The notes under the pieces are model-generated. The model was not told the DNA's origin. It made no database searches and was given only the letters and a program-made list of their open reading frames with translations. Of a DNA stretch of 55,135 bases, positions 1-8,245 are shown one piece after another (the first letter of the stretch is position 1; each line of letters begins with the position of its first letter). Position numbers and translations under genes: made by a program. Source of the DNA: JAIBJP01 sp035601195 (GTDB taxonomy: Bacteria; Actinomycetota; Thermoleophilia; Gaiellales; Gaiellaceae); contig DATNOU010000159.1 in assembly GCA_035601195.1 (NCBI GenBank), positions 1 through 55,135 of the forward strand, read 5' to 3'.

Positions 1-1
1 C

Positions 2-295
2 CCGGCCGGAAAGCGGATCGCAAACGCCTTCACAACCGCGGCCGCATGGGAGCGGCGCCTCCGCTCCGAGCGCACGCGCGCGACGCTTGCGCGGACGCGG
101 GCGCAGGGAAAAACACTGGGGACGCCGCGGAGAGCTGCCGCGCCAACCGTCGAGAAGATCACAAGCCTGCGCGCCCAGGGCAAGAGCCTGCAAGCGATCG
201 CCGAGGAGCTCAACCGGCTCCGCATACCGACCGCGCGCGGCGGGGCCAAATGGCGACCCAGCTCGGTCGCCTCCGTGCTCAACCGGGTCTCCTAA
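2..295 (+). CDS. Serine recombinase, C-terminal part (5' end outside window)
   Basis: This open frame runs in from the window edge without a start codon and ends at TAA 293-295, giving about 97 residues. The first part (AAAWERRLRSERTRATLART) resembles the long helix that closes the catalytic domain of serine recombinases. The second part, from VEKITSLRAQGKSLQAIAEEL to RIPTARGGAKW and SSVASVLNRVS, is the helix-turn-helix 'Recombinase' segment, in which short target-specifying phrases are typical. The catalytic serine would lie upstream and cannot be seen. It acts on DNA in site-specific recombination. The neighbouring VOC gene, which is shortened, may record an old rearrangement here. The family call is strong; whether the full gene is intact is unknown. 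Confidence 0.8.
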   Translation, partial: PAGKRIANAFTTAAAWERRLRSERTRATLARTRAQGKTLGTPRRAAAPTVEKITSLRAQGKSLQAIAEELNRLRIPTARGGAKWRPSSVASVLNRVS

Positions 296-368
296 GCTAG
301 CGGCTCGGCCCTCGCACGAGAGCTAGCCACGCGATCACCCCGCGGTCAGGTAATGTTAGGAACGGGCG

Positions 369-698
369 CTATCTATCGGGGTCGAGCAGGAAGCCGCCGT
401 AGTAGTCGCCGCCGTTCTCGGGGCGAACCCCGGGCCGCCCGTCGTCGCGGTAGCCGGCCTCCGTCCCCGCTCGCCAGAACTCGTCGACGTGCGCGCGTGA
501 CGGGGCAACAAAGCCGATGTGCAGACCGCGCGTCACCGGCTTCTCGGCCTCCGCCGGCGAGAGCGAGAAGTCGTCCCACTCGGCCAGATGCTCGTCGGAG
601 TACGTCTTCTCCACGCCGAGGGTGCGGAGAACCGTCTCGTAGAACCGCTCGGAGGCCTCGCGGTCGGACACGCGTATCGTCACATGATCAAACATCAC
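369..698 (-). CDS. VOC (glyoxalase/bleomycin-resistance fold) protein, C-terminally short
   Basis: The 109-residue product opens with MMFDHVTIRVSDREASERFY, the classic first beta-strand and helix of VOC metalloenzymes, and ends at GGFLLDPDR followed by a stop. Family members normally continue DPDGNxxE, where the Glu is a metal ligand, for another 10-15 residues. This copy therefore lacks its last strand and probably one metal ligand. It starts 17 bases from the divergent DHFR-like gene. The substrate is unknown; VOC proteins include lyases, dioxygenases and drug-binding proteins. The truncation lies beside a recombinase gene end, so it may be a decaying gene. Confidence 0.75.
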   Translation of the reverse strand: MMFDHVTIRVSDREASERFYETVLRTLGVEKTYSDEHLAEWDDFSLSPAEAEKPVTRGLHIGFVAPSRAHVDEFWRAGTEAGYRDDGRPGVRPENGGDYYGGFLLDPDR

Positions 699-715
699 TT
701 GGAGGAAGGCGGATC

Positions 716-1363
716 ATGGCAAGGCTTACCCTCGACATCTCGATGTCACTGGACGGCTTCATCGCCGGGCCGAACCGGACAGTAGAGCAGCCGCTCGGCG
801 ACGGCGGCGAACGGCTCCACGAGTGGATCTTCGGACTTGCGAGCTTTCGCGAACGCCACGGAAGGTCTGGAGGAGAGAGGAACGCGGACGACGAGGTGGT
901 GCGCGAAACGCTGGACACGGCCGGGGCCGTCCTCATGGGCAGGCGCATGTTCAGCGGCGGCGAGGGCCCGTGGGAAGACGATCCGGTCGCGGACGGGTGG
1001 TGGGGAGACGATCCCCCGTTCCGCGTGCCGGTCTTCGTTCTCACCCACCACGCCCGGGAGACCGTGGCGAAGCAAGGTGGCACGTCGTTCATCTTCGTCA
1101 CGGACGGCCTCGACGCCGCGCTCGCCCAGGCTCGCGACGCGGCCGGCGACAAAGACGTCGCGGTGGCCGGTGGCGCGAGCGTCGTCCAGCAGTGCATCGA
1201 GGCCGGGCTCCTCGACGAGATGCAGATCCACCTCGTGCCTGTATTTCTCGGTGGGGGCGTCCGGCTGTTCGATCAGCTTGGCGACACGCGGCCCGATCTG
1301 GAAGTCGAGAGGGCCTTTCACTCCCCAGCCGTTACCCACGTCAAATACCGCCTCCCGAAATGA
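716..1363 (+). CDS. Dihydrofolate reductase / RibD C-terminal-like reductase
   Basis: A 215-residue protein starting MARLTLDISMSLDGFIAGPN, the signature opening of the RibD-C/DHFR-like reductases. An NAD(P)H-binding stretch VAVAGGASVVQQCIEAGLLDEM and a C-terminal LVPVFLGGGVRLFD follow, in the family order. Length matches the family. The ATG at 716 was chosen because GGAGG lies at 701-705 with good spacing and because homologs begin at this methionine; the frame is open further upstream but that part looks non-coding. These cytoplasmic enzymes reduce pteridine- or pyrimidine-like substrates; the true substrate cannot be read from sequence. A remnant of a related gene lies at 40157. Confidence 0.88.
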   Translation: MARLTLDISMSLDGFIAGPNRTVEQPLGDGGERLHEWIFGLASFRERHGRSGGERNADDEVVRETLDTAGAVLMGRRMFSGGEGPWEDDPVADGWWGDDPPFRVPVFVLTHHARETVAKQGGTSFIFVTDGLDAALAQARDAAGDKDVAVAGGASVVQQCIEAGLLDEMQIHLVPVFLGGGVRLFDQLGDTRPDLEVERAFHSPAVTHVKYRLPK

Positions 1364-1423
1364 CGACGCGCATCGGAGGGAATGGATTCGTGGGGGAACC
1401 AGAGCGGTCCCCCCACGAATTTT

Positions 1424-2863
1424 CTAGGCCGCGAGGTCGAGCGCCGGCTCGGCCTCTGGAGCCTGCTCGAGCTCGTCACGGCGGATGAGCGTCAGCGCGG
1501 CCACGACTCCGAGGCCCGCAATGATCACCCCGGCGAGAAACGCCGACGAGAAGCCGTCGACGAGCGCCGCCGGCAGCGCCGTGCCCGACGCAACCGCGTC
1601 GTCGGTTCGCGACGTCGCGATCGTCGAGAGCGCTGCGATGCCGAGCGCGCCCCCGATCTGCTGCGACGTGTTGATCAGGCCAGAGGCGAGGCCCGCCTCC
1701 GCAGCCTCGACACCGGCGAGTGCCGCGATCGAGATCGGCACGAACGCGAAGCCGATGCCGATTCCGATCAAGAGGAAACCCGGCAGGAGATCGGCAACGT
1801 AGGAGCCGCCCACCGAGACCTGCGTGAAGTACACGAGGCCCGCGGTGAGGAGCGTCATGCCGAGGACGAGCACCGGCTTCACGCCCACGCGCGTGACGAG
1901 CTGCGCCGCCACGGCCGACCAGACGATCGCCGTTCCCGCCACCGCGAGGTAGGCGACCCCGGTCTTCATCGCCGAATAGCCCAGCACCTGCTGCATGTAG
2001 AGCGTCAGCATCAGGAACATCGCGAACAGCGCGGTGCCCATGATGAAACCGGCCACGTTTGCGCCGCTCACGGTGCGGGTCTGGAGGATGCCGAAACGCA
2101 TCAACGGCTCGGAGTGACGGAGCTCCCAGCCGACGAAGCCGGCGAGCAAGACGATCGAGGCCGCGAAGAAGGCAACCGTCTGGCCTGCGAGCCAGCCGTC
2201 CCGGCCCGCCTGGGTGATCGCATAAACGAGCACAGAGAGGCCGCCGGTCACGAGCACCGCGCCCGGGAGGTCGAACTTCTTCACGCGCGCGTCGCGGCTC
2301 TCCGCAAGGAGGAGCGGTGCGGCCACGAACGCCATGACACCGACCGGCACGTTGACGAAGAAGATCCACTCCCAGCTCAGGGCGTCGGTGAGGATGCCGC
2401 CCAGCAGCACTCCGGCGGCCGCGCCGAATCCACCCACGGCTCCCCAGACGCCGAGCGCGATGTTCCGCTCGCGTCCTTCGACGAACGTCGTCGAGAGGAT
2501 CGAAAGGGCCGCCGGCGTGATGATCGCCGCTCCGAGCCCCTGGAAGGCGCGGGCGCCGATCAACGACGCCTCTGACCACGCCAGGCCCGCGAGCAACGAA
2601 GAGACTGTGAAGAGGATCACGCCCGCGAGAAAAATGCGCCTGCGGCCGAGAAGGTCGGCCGCACGCCCGCCGAGGAGCAAGAATCCTCCGAAGACGAGCG
2701 CGTATGCGCTGATCACCCACTGCAAGTTTTCTTGGGAGAATCCCAGATCGACCTGGATCGACGGCAACGCCACGTTCACGATTGCGATGTCCAGGACGAC
2801 CATGAACTGGACGACGCTCAGGAGCGCCAGCGCCAGCCACTTACGTCGATCGGATGTCACCAT
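1424..2863 (-). CDS. MFS drug:H+ antiporter, DHA2 family (EmrB/QacA type)
   Basis: A 479-residue membrane protein with about 14 hydrophobic segments, the size and layout of DHA2 exporters. Near the N terminus it has VLDIAIVNVALPSIQVDLGF and QWVISAYALVFGGFLLLGGR, the DHA2 motif D and the start of motif A, and then GRRRIFLAGV closes the first cytoplasmic loop. It should export hydrophobic toxic compounds by proton antiport at the plasma membrane. It is divergent from the HxlR regulator at 2978, with a perfect inverted repeat between them, so repression by that regulator is likely. The substrate is not predictable. Confidence 0.92.
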   Translation of the reverse strand: MVTSDRRKWLALALLSVVQFMVVLDIAIVNVALPSIQVDLGFSQENLQWVISAYALVFGGFLLLGGRAADLLGRRRIFLAGVILFTVSSLLAGLAWSEASLIGARAFQGLGAAIITPAALSILSTTFVEGRERNIALGVWGAVGGFGAAAGVLLGGILTDALSWEWIFFVNVPVGVMAFVAAPLLLAESRDARVKKFDLPGAVLVTGGLSVLVYAITQAGRDGWLAGQTVAFFAASIVLLAGFVGWELRHSEPLMRFGILQTRTVSGANVAGFIMGTALFAMFLMLTLYMQQVLGYSAMKTGVAYLAVAGTAIVWSAVAAQLVTRVGVKPVLVLGMTLLTAGLVYFTQVSVGGSYVADLLPGFLLIGIGIGFAFVPISIAALAGVEAAEAGLASGLINTSQQIGGALGIAALSTIATSRTDDAVASGTALPAALVDGFSSAFLAGVIIAGLGVVAALTLIRRDELEQAPEAEPALDLAA

Positions 2864-2917
2864 GTCGTCCGGTTTCCTTTCGCTTCGATAGGGACGACTG
2901 GCAAACTAGCAGAGACT

Positions 2918-2934
2918 ACTTGCAGATTGCAAGT
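2918..2934. promoter_or_regulatory. Operator-like palindrome between efflux pump and HxlR gene
   Basis: A perfect 7-bp inverted repeat (ACTTGCA, 3-base spacer, TGCAAGT) sits in the divergent interval, 55 bases upstream of the pump start and 44 upstream of the regulator start. Dimeric winged-helix HxlR proteins bind such sites. Assignment to this regulator is inference from position. Confidence 0.65.
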
Positions 2935-2977
2935 TTCCCCTTCACAACAGCAAGCGCACTAGGTACACTGACTCGAC

Positions 2978-3601
2978 ATGACCAAGCGTTACGACGAGTA
3001 CTGCCCTGTCGCTCACGCCCTCTGCCTCGTCGGGGAGCGCTGGGCGTTGCTGGTCGTGCTCGAGCTGATGGGCGGCCCCAAGCGCTACACGGACCTCGCG
3101 GACAACCTCCGCGGGATCGGCACGAACATCCTCGCCTCCCGCCTGCGCGATCTCGAGGCCGCCGGGGTCGTGACGAAGCGGAAGCTCCCGCCTCCTGCCG
3201 CCTCGCAGGTCTATGAGCTGACCGAGTATGGGCGAGAGCTCAAGCCAGCCATTCGCGAGCTCGCGCTTTGGGGCGCCCGCTCGCTCGGCCCCCCCACCGC
3301 CGCCGACGAGCTCTTCCCTGGCTGGCTTGTAAACGCGCTCGACACCGTGCTCGCGCCGCTTGCGCCGCCGGGTCGCTTCGAGTTCCGCGTCGGGGACGAA
3401 GTGGCCTCTCTCGTCGACGGCGAGGCGCAACCGGGATCCGTGGAGGAGCCGGACGTCGTCGTGGAGGGTGATCCCGAGGGCATCTACTACATGTTCGTCG
3501 ACAGACGGCTCGACCTCGTCAAAGTCTCGGGAGACCGCGGCCTGCTCGAGCAGCTGATCGACGTGGCACCCGCTCCAGTCGAACTGCAGGTCGCTAGCTG
3601 A
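2978..3601 (+). CDS. HxlR-family transcriptional regulator
   Basis: A 207-residue protein. Residues 1-100 form an HxlR winged helix: YCPVAHALCLVGERWALLVV, then KRYTDLADNLRGIGTNILASR (recognition region) and LRDLEAAGVVTKRKL (wing). Typical HxlR proteins stop near 120 residues; this one has an extra C-terminal domain (about 110-200) that resembles the SCP2-like alpha/beta fold seen in some actinobacterial HxlR proteins and may bind a lipophilic effector. The cysteine at CPVA is the position used for redox or electrophile sensing in some members. It is divergent from the DHA2 pump and 25 bases upstream of the MMPL gene, with which it probably forms an operon. Confidence 0.9.
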   Translation: MTKRYDEYCPVAHALCLVGERWALLVVLELMGGPKRYTDLADNLRGIGTNILASRLRDLEAAGVVTKRKLPPPAASQVYELTEYGRELKPAIRELALWGARSLGPPTAADELFPGWLVNALDTVLAPLAPPGRFEFRVGDEVASLVDGEAQPGSVEEPDVVVEGDPEGIYYMFVDRRLDLVKVSGDRGLLEQLIDVAPAPVELQVAS

Positions 3602-3626
3602 GCTAGGTAACCTGGCCCGCGGGCCT

Positions 3627-5879
3627 ATGGCAGAACGGCGGGCAGCTCACGAACGTCTTGCGACCGGCGCGCTCGCGCGCTGGACGCGAGCCTGCGCCAC
3701 ACATCCCTGGCGCGTCGTCGGCGGCTGGGTCGGCATCGTCGTCGCCCTGGTCGTCCTCGTCGCGACGGTCGGGGGGTCGCTCAAAGATCAATTCGAGATC
3801 CCCGGGTCCGACACCCAGAAAGCCACCGACCTGATCGAGAAGGAGTTTGCGTCGGAGCAAGGCGGCGTGCTGAACCTAGTCTTCGCGGCGCCCCCGGGCC
3901 AACGGCTCGACACCCCGAAGCGCAAGGCGGCGATCGAGAAGACGATCGCGCGCCTCAAGTCGCCGGAGTTCAAGCCGACCAAGGACAAGGCGGGCATCGA
4001 GAGCGTGGGCGATCCTTTCAGCGAGGACACCGTTTCCGATGACGGGCGCATCGCCTACGCGGAGGCGCAGTTCGATCGGGTCATCTACGACAAGGATCGC
4101 GAGGCGGTCCTCGCCGTTGAAGACGAGGTCCGCCGGACAGTCGAGCCGGCCGGCGTGGAGGCCGAGTTCAACGGTGACGCCGAGTTTCCGCCCATCGAGC
4201 AGGGGACGCAGGAGCTGCTCGGCCTGCTCGCGGCGCTCCTCGTGCTGATCGTCGTCTTCCGCACCTTCGTGGCCATCGCGCTCCCGATCGTGCTCGCGCT
4301 CAGCGCGTTGGCGACGGCGTTCCTCCTGCTCTTCATTCTCGCCGGCCTCACCGACATCAACACGATCACGCCGCTCCTCGTGTCGATGATCGGGCTCGGC
4401 GTCGGCATCGACTACTCGCTCTTCATCGTCACGCGCTTCAGGCAGCTCCTGCACGACGGCCTTTCGCCCGTGGATGCCGCAGCCGAGGCGGGCGCCTCCG
4501 CCGGACGGGCTGTGCTCTTCGCCGGCGTCACCGTAGCAATCTCGGTGAGCGGCCTCGCCTTTTTCGGGCTCGACTTCATCACGAAGCTCGGCATCGGCAG
4601 CGCGCTCGGCGTGCTGACGACGGTCCTGATCGCGAACTCGCTCCTCCTGGCGGTGCTGAGGCTGCTCGGTCACAAGGTCGACCGGCTGAAGGTGCCCTTC
4701 CTGCGCCGCGTCGACGACGCTGAGGCAGCCCGCGAGAAGACACCGATCGCCCGCTGGGGGAGGTTCGTCACCGCGCACGCGCGGGGAGTGTTCGTCGTCA
4801 CGCTCCTCATCGTCGTCGCACTCGCCTCCACTTCCCTGCTCGTCCGTCTGGGGGCGGCGGACCAGGGCACGCAGCCGACGGCGCAGACGTCGCGGCGGGC
4901 CTACGACCTCCTCGCCGAGGGCTTCGGCGCGGGTTTCAACGGTCCCATCCCGATCGTCGTCGACGTAAACGATGACCCCCAGGCGCCGGACAAAATCTAC
5001 GAGCGCGTGCAAGCTCTCCCCGGCGTCGCCTCGGTCGGTGAGCCGCAGCTGAACGATGAAAAGACGGTTGCGATCGTGTTCGTGACCCCGGACTCCGCCC
5101 CGCAGGACGAGGCCACGGACAAGCTCGTCGACCGGCTGCGGGACGACGTCATTCCGGCGGCGACCGCGGGCGGAGACGCCGTCGCCTACGTCTCGGGCTT
5201 GACGGCCGCGTTCAAGGACATCGCCCAACGGATCATGGAACGGCTGCCGCTGTTCCTGCTCTACATCGTCGGTGTCACGTTCCTGGTCCTCGCGATGGCC
5301 TTCCGCTCAATCGTCATCTCACTGACGGCAGCGATCACGACCATCCTGTCCGCGTTCGTCGGGTTCGGCGTGCTCACGCTCGTCGTGCAGGAGGGTCACC
5401 TGCTCTCGCTCACCGGGCTCGATAGGACCGGTCCGATCGAGACCTTCGTGCCTCCGATCGCCTTCGCGATCCTCTTCGGGCTCTCGATGGACTACATGGT
5501 CTTCCTGATGAGCCGCATTCGCGAGGAGCACGTGCACGGGCTCAGGTGCCGCGAGGCGGTCGAGCACGGGATCGCCGCAATCGGCCGCGTCGTCGTCGCG
5601 GCGGCGCTGATCATGGGCACGGTCTTCGCGGCCTTCATCCTCACTGCCGATCGCATCTCGAAGGAGTTCGGGCTGCTGCTCGCGGTCGCGATCCTCACTG
5701 ACGCTTTGATCGTGCGAATGACGCTCGTGCCTGCGTTCCTGACCCTCATGGGCGAGAAGGCCTGGTACATGCCGCGCTGGCTCGACCGGATCCTCCCGGA
5801 CGTCACGATCGAGCCGCCGCACGACCGCGAGGCCCTGCCCAGGCGCGGCGTCGAGCGGCCGGCCGAGGCGCCCGGGTGA
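3627..5879 (+). CDS. MMPL-family (RND superfamily) transporter
   Basis: A 750-residue protein with two repeated halves. Each half has one N-terminal membrane helix, a soluble loop and a five-helix bundle. The diagnostic proton-relay helices are GLGVGIDYSLFIVTRF (about residue 258) and LFGLSMDYMVFLMSR (about 616), each with the conserved GxxxDY motif. MMPL proteins export lipids, siderophores or drugs at the plasma membrane. It follows the HxlR gene by 25 bases, suggesting joint expression as a second efflux route beside the DHA2 pump. Substrate unknown; the regulator context favours a toxic hydrophobic compound. Confidence 0.92.
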   Translation: MAERRAAHERLATGALARWTRACATHPWRVVGGWVGIVVALVVLVATVGGSLKDQFEIPGSDTQKATDLIEKEFASEQGGVLNLVFAAPPGQRLDTPKRKAAIEKTIARLKSPEFKPTKDKAGIESVGDPFSEDTVSDDGRIAYAEAQFDRVIYDKDREAVLAVEDEVRRTVEPAGVEAEFNGDAEFPPIEQGTQELLGLLAALLVLIVVFRTFVAIALPIVLALSALATAFLLLFILAGLTDINTITPLLVSMIGLGVGIDYSLFIVTRFRQLLHDGLSPVDAAAEAGASAGRAVLFAGVTVAISVSGLAFFGLDFITKLGIGSALGVLTTVLIANSLLLAVLRLLGHKVDRLKVPFLRRVDDAEAAREKTPIARWGRFVTAHARGVFVVTLLIVVALASTSLLVRLGAADQGTQPTAQTSRRAYDLLAEGFGAGFNGPIPIVVDVNDDPQAPDKIYERVQALPGVASVGEPQLNDEKTVAIVFVTPDSAPQDEATDKLVDRLRDDVIPAATAGGDAVAYVSGLTAAFKDIAQRIMERLPLFLLYIVGVTFLVLAMAFRSIVISLTAAITTILSAFVGFGVLTLVVQEGHLLSLTGLDRTGPIETFVPPIAFAILFGLSMDYMVFLMSRIREEHVHGLRCREAVEHGIAAIGRVVVAAALIMGTVFAAFILTADRISKEFGLLLAVAILTDALIVRMTLVPAFLTLMGEKAWYMPRWLDRILPDVTIEPPHDREALPRRGVERPAEAPG

Positions 5880-5962
5880 GAAATCCCCGCCAATCAGCCG
5901 TGTGACGAAGACCGCGTAACCGCAGGTCGCAGTGCGCGCCGGGGCGTGTCTGCCCTACTCGG

Positions 5963-6550
5963 TCACGCGGTCAAGCCCGCCGACGCCAGATGCGAGTCCG
6001 GCGCCTCGCAGCGGGCGGCCGCCGCAGCGACGAGGACAGCGACGACCTCTTCGAGCTGCTCGAGCAGGTTTTCGTCCACGAGCCGGCCCTCCTCGTCGAA
6101 ACGGGTCGGAGCGTGGCCGACCGCCACCTCTCCCTCGACCACACGGGCCCCCGTCGCGGCCAGCACCTTGCGGAGCTCGCCCTGGGACCAGACGGCGCCG
6201 AACGCGCCGGTCGAGGCGCCGACAACCGCGACCGGCTTGTTGCGGAGCGGATTCGTCGCCAGCGGCCGCGACACCCAGTCGATGGCGTTCTTGAGCTGGC
6301 CGGGCACGGACGAGTTGTATTCCGGCGTCGCGAAGAGGACGGCGTCGGCGCCGGCGATCGCCGCGCGCAGAGCCGCGGCGGCGGCCGGCGCCTCCTCCGT
6401 ATCGTCGTCCTCATCGTACGGCGGCACCTCTTTGAGCCCGCCCCAGAGCTCAAACTCCACCTCATCGGGGAGCAGGCCGGCAGCCGCGCCGAGCAGGCTC
6501 GTGTTGTACGAGCCGCGGCGGAGGCTGCCGGAGATGCCGAGGATCTTCAC
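5963..6550 (-). CDS. NADPH-dependent FMN reductase family protein
   Basis: A 195-residue flavodoxin-fold protein. MKILGISGSLRRGSYN carries the FMN phosphate-binding loop (GSLRxGSxN), and TPEYNSSVPGQLKNAIDW holds the second flavin-contact motif of the NAD(P)H:FMN/azo/chromate reductase group. The length is normal for the family. It reduces quinones, azo compounds, metals or free flavin in the cytoplasm with NAD(P)H. It lies 4 bases downstream of the YceI gene on the same strand, so the two are surely co-transcribed and controlled by the divergent MarR protein. Confidence 0.93.
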   Translation of the reverse strand: MKILGISGSLRRGSYNTSLLGAAAGLLPDEVEFELWGGLKEVPPYDEDDDTEEAPAAAAALRAAIAGADAVLFATPEYNSSVPGQLKNAIDWVSRPLATNPLRNKPVAVVGASTGAFGAVWSQGELRKVLAATGARVVEGEVAVGHAPTRFDEEGRLVDENLLEQLEEVVAVLVAAAAARCEAPDSHLASAGLTA

Positions 6551-6554
6551 GGTG

Positions 6555-7106
6555 CTAGTCGCCTTTCACGAAGTAGAAGTAGAGGTCGCCCACGATGCGG
6601 ACCTCGTTCGCGAGGGCCGGCTGACCGGTGGGAAGCGGCAGGTTCCAGTTGACGCCGAACTCCGTGCGGTCGATCACCGTCGTCAGCTTGAGCACAATGC
6701 GCTCGTTGCCGGAGTAGTCCTCCAGCGGCGGGCTGACCGTGCCGGCGAGAGCGACGGGCCTGGTGACGCCCTTGATCGTGATCTCTCCCTTGACCGTGAC
6801 CGCTTCGCCGTCGAGGTCGATGTCCTCCGCCGTGAAGCGCAGATCGGGATTTCGCTCGGCGTCGAAGAAGTCCGGCGACTGAAGATGGGTCGCGAGATTC
6901 TCGTCCTTCACATCGACGCTCGCGACCTTCGCGGTGCCTTCGAGCCTGGCACTCTCGCCCTCGACGGCAAGGGTCGCCTCGACCTCGCGGAAGTCGCCCT
7001 TGAACGTCCCGGCGAGGTAATCGACCTCGAAGCCGACGGACGAGTGGACGGGGTCGAGCCGCCAGGTGCCGGCCGGAGCGATCGTCACTGTCTGCGTGGT
7101 GCTCAC
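6555..7106 (-). CDS. YceI-like lipocalin-fold protein
   Basis: The 183-residue product has TWRLDPVHSSVGFEVDYLAG, the YceI opening strand, then NPDLRFTAEDI, VKGEITIKGVTRPVAL and IDRTEFGVNWNLP, the typical order. These beta-barrel proteins bind polyisoprenoids or similar long-chain lipids; no signal peptide is seen, so this copy is likely cytoplasmic. GTG at 7106 is the preferred start because GAGGAGGAG precedes it at good spacing; the longer frame to 7193 would run through the operator. It forms a two-gene operon with the FMN reductase. Confidence 0.92.
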   Translation of the reverse strand: MSTTQTVTIAPAGTWRLDPVHSSVGFEVDYLAGTFKGDFREVEATLAVEGESARLEGTAKVASVDVKDENLATHLQSPDFFDAERNPDLRFTAEDIDLDGEAVTVKGEITIKGVTRPVALAGTVSPPLEDYSGNERIVLKLTTVIDRTEFGVNWNLPLPTGQPALANEVRIVGDLYFYFVKGD

Positions 7107-7117
7107 TTGCTCCTCCT

Positions 7118-7148
7118 CTTTGCGTGGTGTAATATTGACTACGCAAAG
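7118..7148. promoter_or_regulatory. Operator-like inverted repeat (YceI / MarR interval)
   Basis: CTTTGCGT at 7118-7125 is repeated in inverse as ACGCAAAG at 7141-7148 with a 15-base AT-rich spacer containing TAATATTGACT. It lies 12 bases upstream of the YceI start and about 35 upstream of the MarR start. A MarR dimer binding here would repress both directions; this is inferred from position. Confidence 0.6.
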
Positions 7149-7181
7149 GAATTTACCCCAACTCAATTGAGAGCGCAAGCA

Positions 7182-7667
7182 TTGCACACGCAAACGTCTG
7201 CAGCCCCAGAAACGCCGTCGGCCGTCCGCGCCTGGACGCGGCTTCTACGCGCGCACGCGGCGACCACGCGCGTTCTCAGCGCCGAGCTCCAGTCGGACCA
7301 CGGCTTGTCGCTCAACGACTTCGAGGCGCTCTATGTCCTCTCGGGCGCCGAGGGCGGACGGATGAAGCGCGTGGAGCTCGCCCGCCGGCTGCTCCTCACC
7401 CCTTCCGGCATCACCCGCCTCCTCGAGGGCCTCGAACAGGCGGGCCTCGTGAGGCGCACGACGTGCCCGACCGACCTTCGCGTCGCGTACGCCGAGCTCA
7501 CACCGGAGGGACGTGAACAGTTCGAGGCCGCCTCGTGCGCCCACGTCGGGTCGATCCGCGACCTCATGGAGGAGCACTTCAGCGAGGACGAGCTCGACGA
7601 GCTCGGCGACATGCTCGGCAGGCTTCCGGGCGTCGCTGAGGGAGACGACACCTGCGCCGCTCTTTAA
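7182..7667 (+). CDS. MarR-family transcriptional regulator
   Basis: A winged-helix protein of about 161 residues. LSLNDFEALYVLSGAEGGRM leads into VELARRLLLTPSGITRLLEG (recognition helix) and GLVRRTTCPTDLRVAYAELT (wing), followed by dimerisation helices. The start is uncertain: no ATG or GTG lies near; TTG at 7182 has GAGAG 8 bases upstream and fits the family N terminus. The frame is open far upstream but that stretch overlaps other genes and is not coding. It is divergent from YceI/FMN reductase and probably senses an oxidant or phenolic compound. Note a cysteine in the wing (TTCPTD). Confidence 0.88.
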   Translation: MHTQTSAAPETPSAVRAWTRLLRAHAATTRVLSAELQSDHGLSLNDFEALYVLSGAEGGRMKRVELARRLLLTPSGITRLLEGLEQAGLVRRTTCPTDLRVAYAELTPEGREQFEAASCAHVGSIRDLMEEHFSEDELDELGDMLGRLPGVAEGDDTCAAL

Positions 7668-7768
7668 GGAGGGCTTGGCGAAACAGCGGCTTCGGGTTCG
7701 GTTAACCGCACCTTCGAACGCAGGCTGGCTGCCTTCCCCCCGGCGGCGCCGCGCGGCATGCTTACGCC

Positions 7769-8245
7769 ATGAGCACGCCCGTTGTATCCGCGAGGCCGAA
7801 TAGTTCCTTCGATGCTGCCGTGCTCGCCCTTGTCCGGGCGACCGATGCGAAGCGAGGCAGAAGCCTTGCCGTCATGGAACGAACGGGTCGTCGAGGGGAG
7901 ATGACCCCACTCCACGTCCACCCCGAGGACGAGGTCGTGTACGTCGTCGAGGGCGCGCTGACGCTGTTCGTCACCGACGAACCAGTCAGGCTCGTGGCAG
8001 GCGACTCGTTCGCGGCTCCGCCGGGGATCCCGCACACGCTCGCCGTCGAATCCCGAGAGGCTCGCTACCTGAGCGCAACGGTCGCCCGCTCCGCGGCGCG
8101 CTACGAGGATTTCCTGCGCGCGGTCGCCGTCCCAGCGGAGGGGTCGTCCCTGTCCTGGCAGGAGAGCGGCGATGCGTCGCGGCTCGCGGCAATCGCGGCG
8201 CCGAACGGGATCGACGTCCTCGGCGAGCCCGGCGTCGTCGTCTAA
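7769..8245 (+). CDS. Cupin-domain protein
   Basis: A 158-residue single-cupin protein. Cupin motif 1 is visible as MTPLHVHPEDEVVYVVEGALT (HxH, Glu and trailing Gly) and motif 2 as GDSFAAPPGIPHTLAV (final His). These residues bind one metal ion. The roughly 50 C-terminal residues add an acidic helical tail. The function is not determined by fold alone; small-molecule dioxygenase, isomerase or ligand-binding roles are possible. Its stop overlaps the stop of the convergent pirin gene by 4 bases. Confidence 0.85.
   Translation: MSTPVVSARPNSSFDAAVLALVRATDAKRGRSLAVMERTGRRGEMTPLHVHPEDEVVYVVEGALTLFVTDEPVRLVAGDSFAAPPGIPHTLAVESREARYLSATVARSAARYEDFLRAVAVPAEGSSLSWQESGDASRLAAIAAPNGIDVLGEPGVVV

Noticed and set aside
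3876..5228. 450-codon minus-strand frame inside the MMPL gene
   Set aside because: Charged shadow frame; MMPL helices on the plus strand are unmistakable.
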